Below, one piece after another: positions 62,699 through 63,645 of a stretch of 63,645 bases of DNA. The stretch's first letter is position 1. Every line of letters starts with the position of its first letter. The translations under genes were made by a program, and so were the position numbers. The notes under the pieces were generated by a model. It was not told the DNA's origin and made no database searches. It saw only the letters and a list, made by a program, of their open reading frames with translations. Origin of the DNA: Planctomycetota bacterium (lineage in GTDB: Bacteria > Planctomycetota > Planctomycetia > Gemmatales > Gemmataceae); assembly GCA_021413735.1 (NCBI GenBank), contig JAIOPV010000104.1, forward strand, positions 1 to 63,645, in the 5' to 3' direction.

Positions 62699-63645
62699 CT
62701 ACTTCCGTTTGAGTACGCGGTTGAGCGTACCAGACCCGTGAATGTTCAGGTTCTCGATTGTGACAGTGTCCGCGATGCGGTCGGGACCGATGCGAAAGGT
62801 CACACCGCTGAACCCGGCCGCTGATTCGCCTTCGGGCTGGTAAGTGAACGTATCGCGGTCGTAATGTGCGAGCGGAAACGCTCGCAGTTTCGGACCGAGT
62901 TTCAGCACAAACTTCCCGTTCTCCTCACCAACGACGACATTGCCAACAAAGTCGTTGTGGTAGGTTCCTGCGTAACTCGCAGTCGGCAGTGGCAACAACC
63001 GGCCTGCTGGTTCCTTCTTGTAATCGACGCGGGTGCCGTAGTTCGGCCTGGCCAGTTCCTCGAAACTGGGTGCCACGGTCGCGAACCAGTCTCGCTCGGT
63101 TTTGCCAGTGCGGGCCAGATCAATGAAGCTGAACGCGATCGCCTCAGGGACACCAATCGGCGCGCTGTTTGTGAGTACGACGATGCCGAGTTTCTCGCTC
63201 GGAACGAGCACGATGCACGTCGCGGCACCGAGGTCGAACGCCCCGGAGTGGTTGAGCGTCAGACGGCCCGCTGAGTCGTGACCGACGTTCCAGCCGAGTC
63301 CGTAGAAACTGGTTCGGTCGGTTGGTTTGTTCGCGGGTACGCTCACGACTTGCGGCTTGTGTGTCTCGGCGAGTGCGTCGGCCGCTATCACTTGCTTGCC
63401 ATCGAATTTGCCGTCTGCGAGGAGCAGTCGCATCCACACAGCAAGATCCCGAACGGACGAACTCGCCCCTCCGGCCGGAGCCTGAACGTCTGGTTGACGA
63501 GTGAACTTACTGAGCGGTGCGCAAAGGATGTTAAGGACTGGCAATCTCCAAACCTGCTTGGGCGAAGCAGGCTTGCACCAGATGAGGCTTCCGTCGCGTG
63601 CGACCGATGGCCAAGTGGAACTGCTCGTGTAACTCTTCGAGATCG
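62699..63645 (-). CDS. Serine hydrolase (beta-lactamase class C-like), 5' end outside window
   Basis: The frame stays open to the window edge, so the N-terminus with the Ser-x-x-Lys and Tyr-x-Asn motifs is missing. The visible 315 residues hold the block APAGGASSSVRDLAVWMRLL, typical of the class C/D-Ala-D-Ala hydrolase-like proteins, and the third active-site motif LNHSGAFDLGA (HSG). A C-terminal beta domain follows (TASYAGTYHNDFVGNVVVGE), as in lipocalin-type tails of these enzymes. The substrate is unknown, likely peptide or ester. The ceramidase-family gene lies 76 bases downstream on the same strand. Confidence 0.8.
   Translation of the reverse strand, partial: ISKSYTSSSTWPSVARDGSLIWCKPASPKQVWRLPVLNILCAPLSKFTRQPDVQAPAGGASSSVRDLAVWMRLLLADGKFDGKQVIAADALAETHKPQVVSVPANKPTDRTSFYGLGWNVGHDSAGRLTLNHSGAFDLGAATCIVLVPSEKLGIVVLTNSAPIGVPEAIAFSFIDLARTGKTERDWFATVAPSFEELARPNYGTRVDYKKEPAGRLLPLPTASYAGTYHNDFVGNVVVGEENGKFVLKLGPKLRAFPLAHYDRDTFTYQPEGESAAGFSGVTFRIGPDRIADTVTIENLNIHGSGTLNRVLKRK

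Noticed and set aside
1..63645. CRISPR array, rRNA, prophage or biosynthetic NRPS/PKS cluster
   Set aside because: No regularly spaced direct repeats, rRNA-like sequence, phage structural genes or assembly-line enzymes were seen; the TubC_N-like protein stands alone.

Overview
The window reads as a chromosomal segment of a planctomycete, most likely a Gemmataceae relative. This is inferred from gene content and no database search was run. Supporting signs are a DUF1501/Tat protein, a DUF1080 secreted protein, a leucine-rich-repeat protein, a sigma factor coupled to a WD40 Ser/Thr kinase, a C30-type carotenoid cluster, high GC with many GTG/TTG starts, and two proteins sharing an AGCD...HCR...RGC...LGKS tail that I associate with Gemmata-type genomes.

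Layout. 1-6.7 kb: flavin disulfide oxidoreductase, a SUFU-like protein, UppS, CdsA, PhoH, a short UvrC/Cho-like nuclease and a small membrane protein on the opposite strand. 6.8-13.5 kb: an MFS transporter, then a tight run of two CrtI-type desaturase/oxidases, a PlsC-like acyltransferase and a GT2 glycosyltransferase, resembling a staphyloxanthin-like carotenoid finishing pathway. 13.5-20.5 kb (minus strand): type II topoisomerase pair (parE/parC-like), a PhnD-like binding protein and a TolC-like protein. 20.7-28 kb: a Clp_N-ThiD2-ThiE fusion, a lipoprotein, phosphofructokinase, PEP carboxylase and TatD. 28-30 kb: an isolated nuoN and a small TubC_N-like protein.

30.2-41.5 kb is a potassium module. 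On the minus strand lie a KimA-like K+ symporter, a KdpD that holds only the sensor/USP half, and a separate HAMP-PAS histidine kinase. Divergently on the plus strand lie three tandem micro-membrane proteins (the third is KdpF), KdpA, a small unknown ORF, KdpB and an enlarged KdpC. No KdpE response regulator is seen.

41.7-49.2 kb: a divergent sigma-70-like factor overlapping a WD40 Ser/Thr kinase, a CHASE3-GAF protein ending in a CxxC...CxxC module, and an efflux adaptor lipoprotein. 49.3-59.4 kb: a prenyltransferase-fold protein with a thioesterase, an alpha/beta hydrolase, an AAA ATPase, a DUF2203 protein, DUF1080, DUF1501, LRR and RraA-like proteins. 59.4 kb to the end: two tandem tRNA-Cys genes, small hypothetical proteins, a ceramidase-family protein and a serine hydrolase cut by the window edge.

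Several intergenic gaps hold long inverted repeats that look like dispersed elements rather than simple terminators. No CRISPR array, rRNA, prophage or intact insertion sequence was found.
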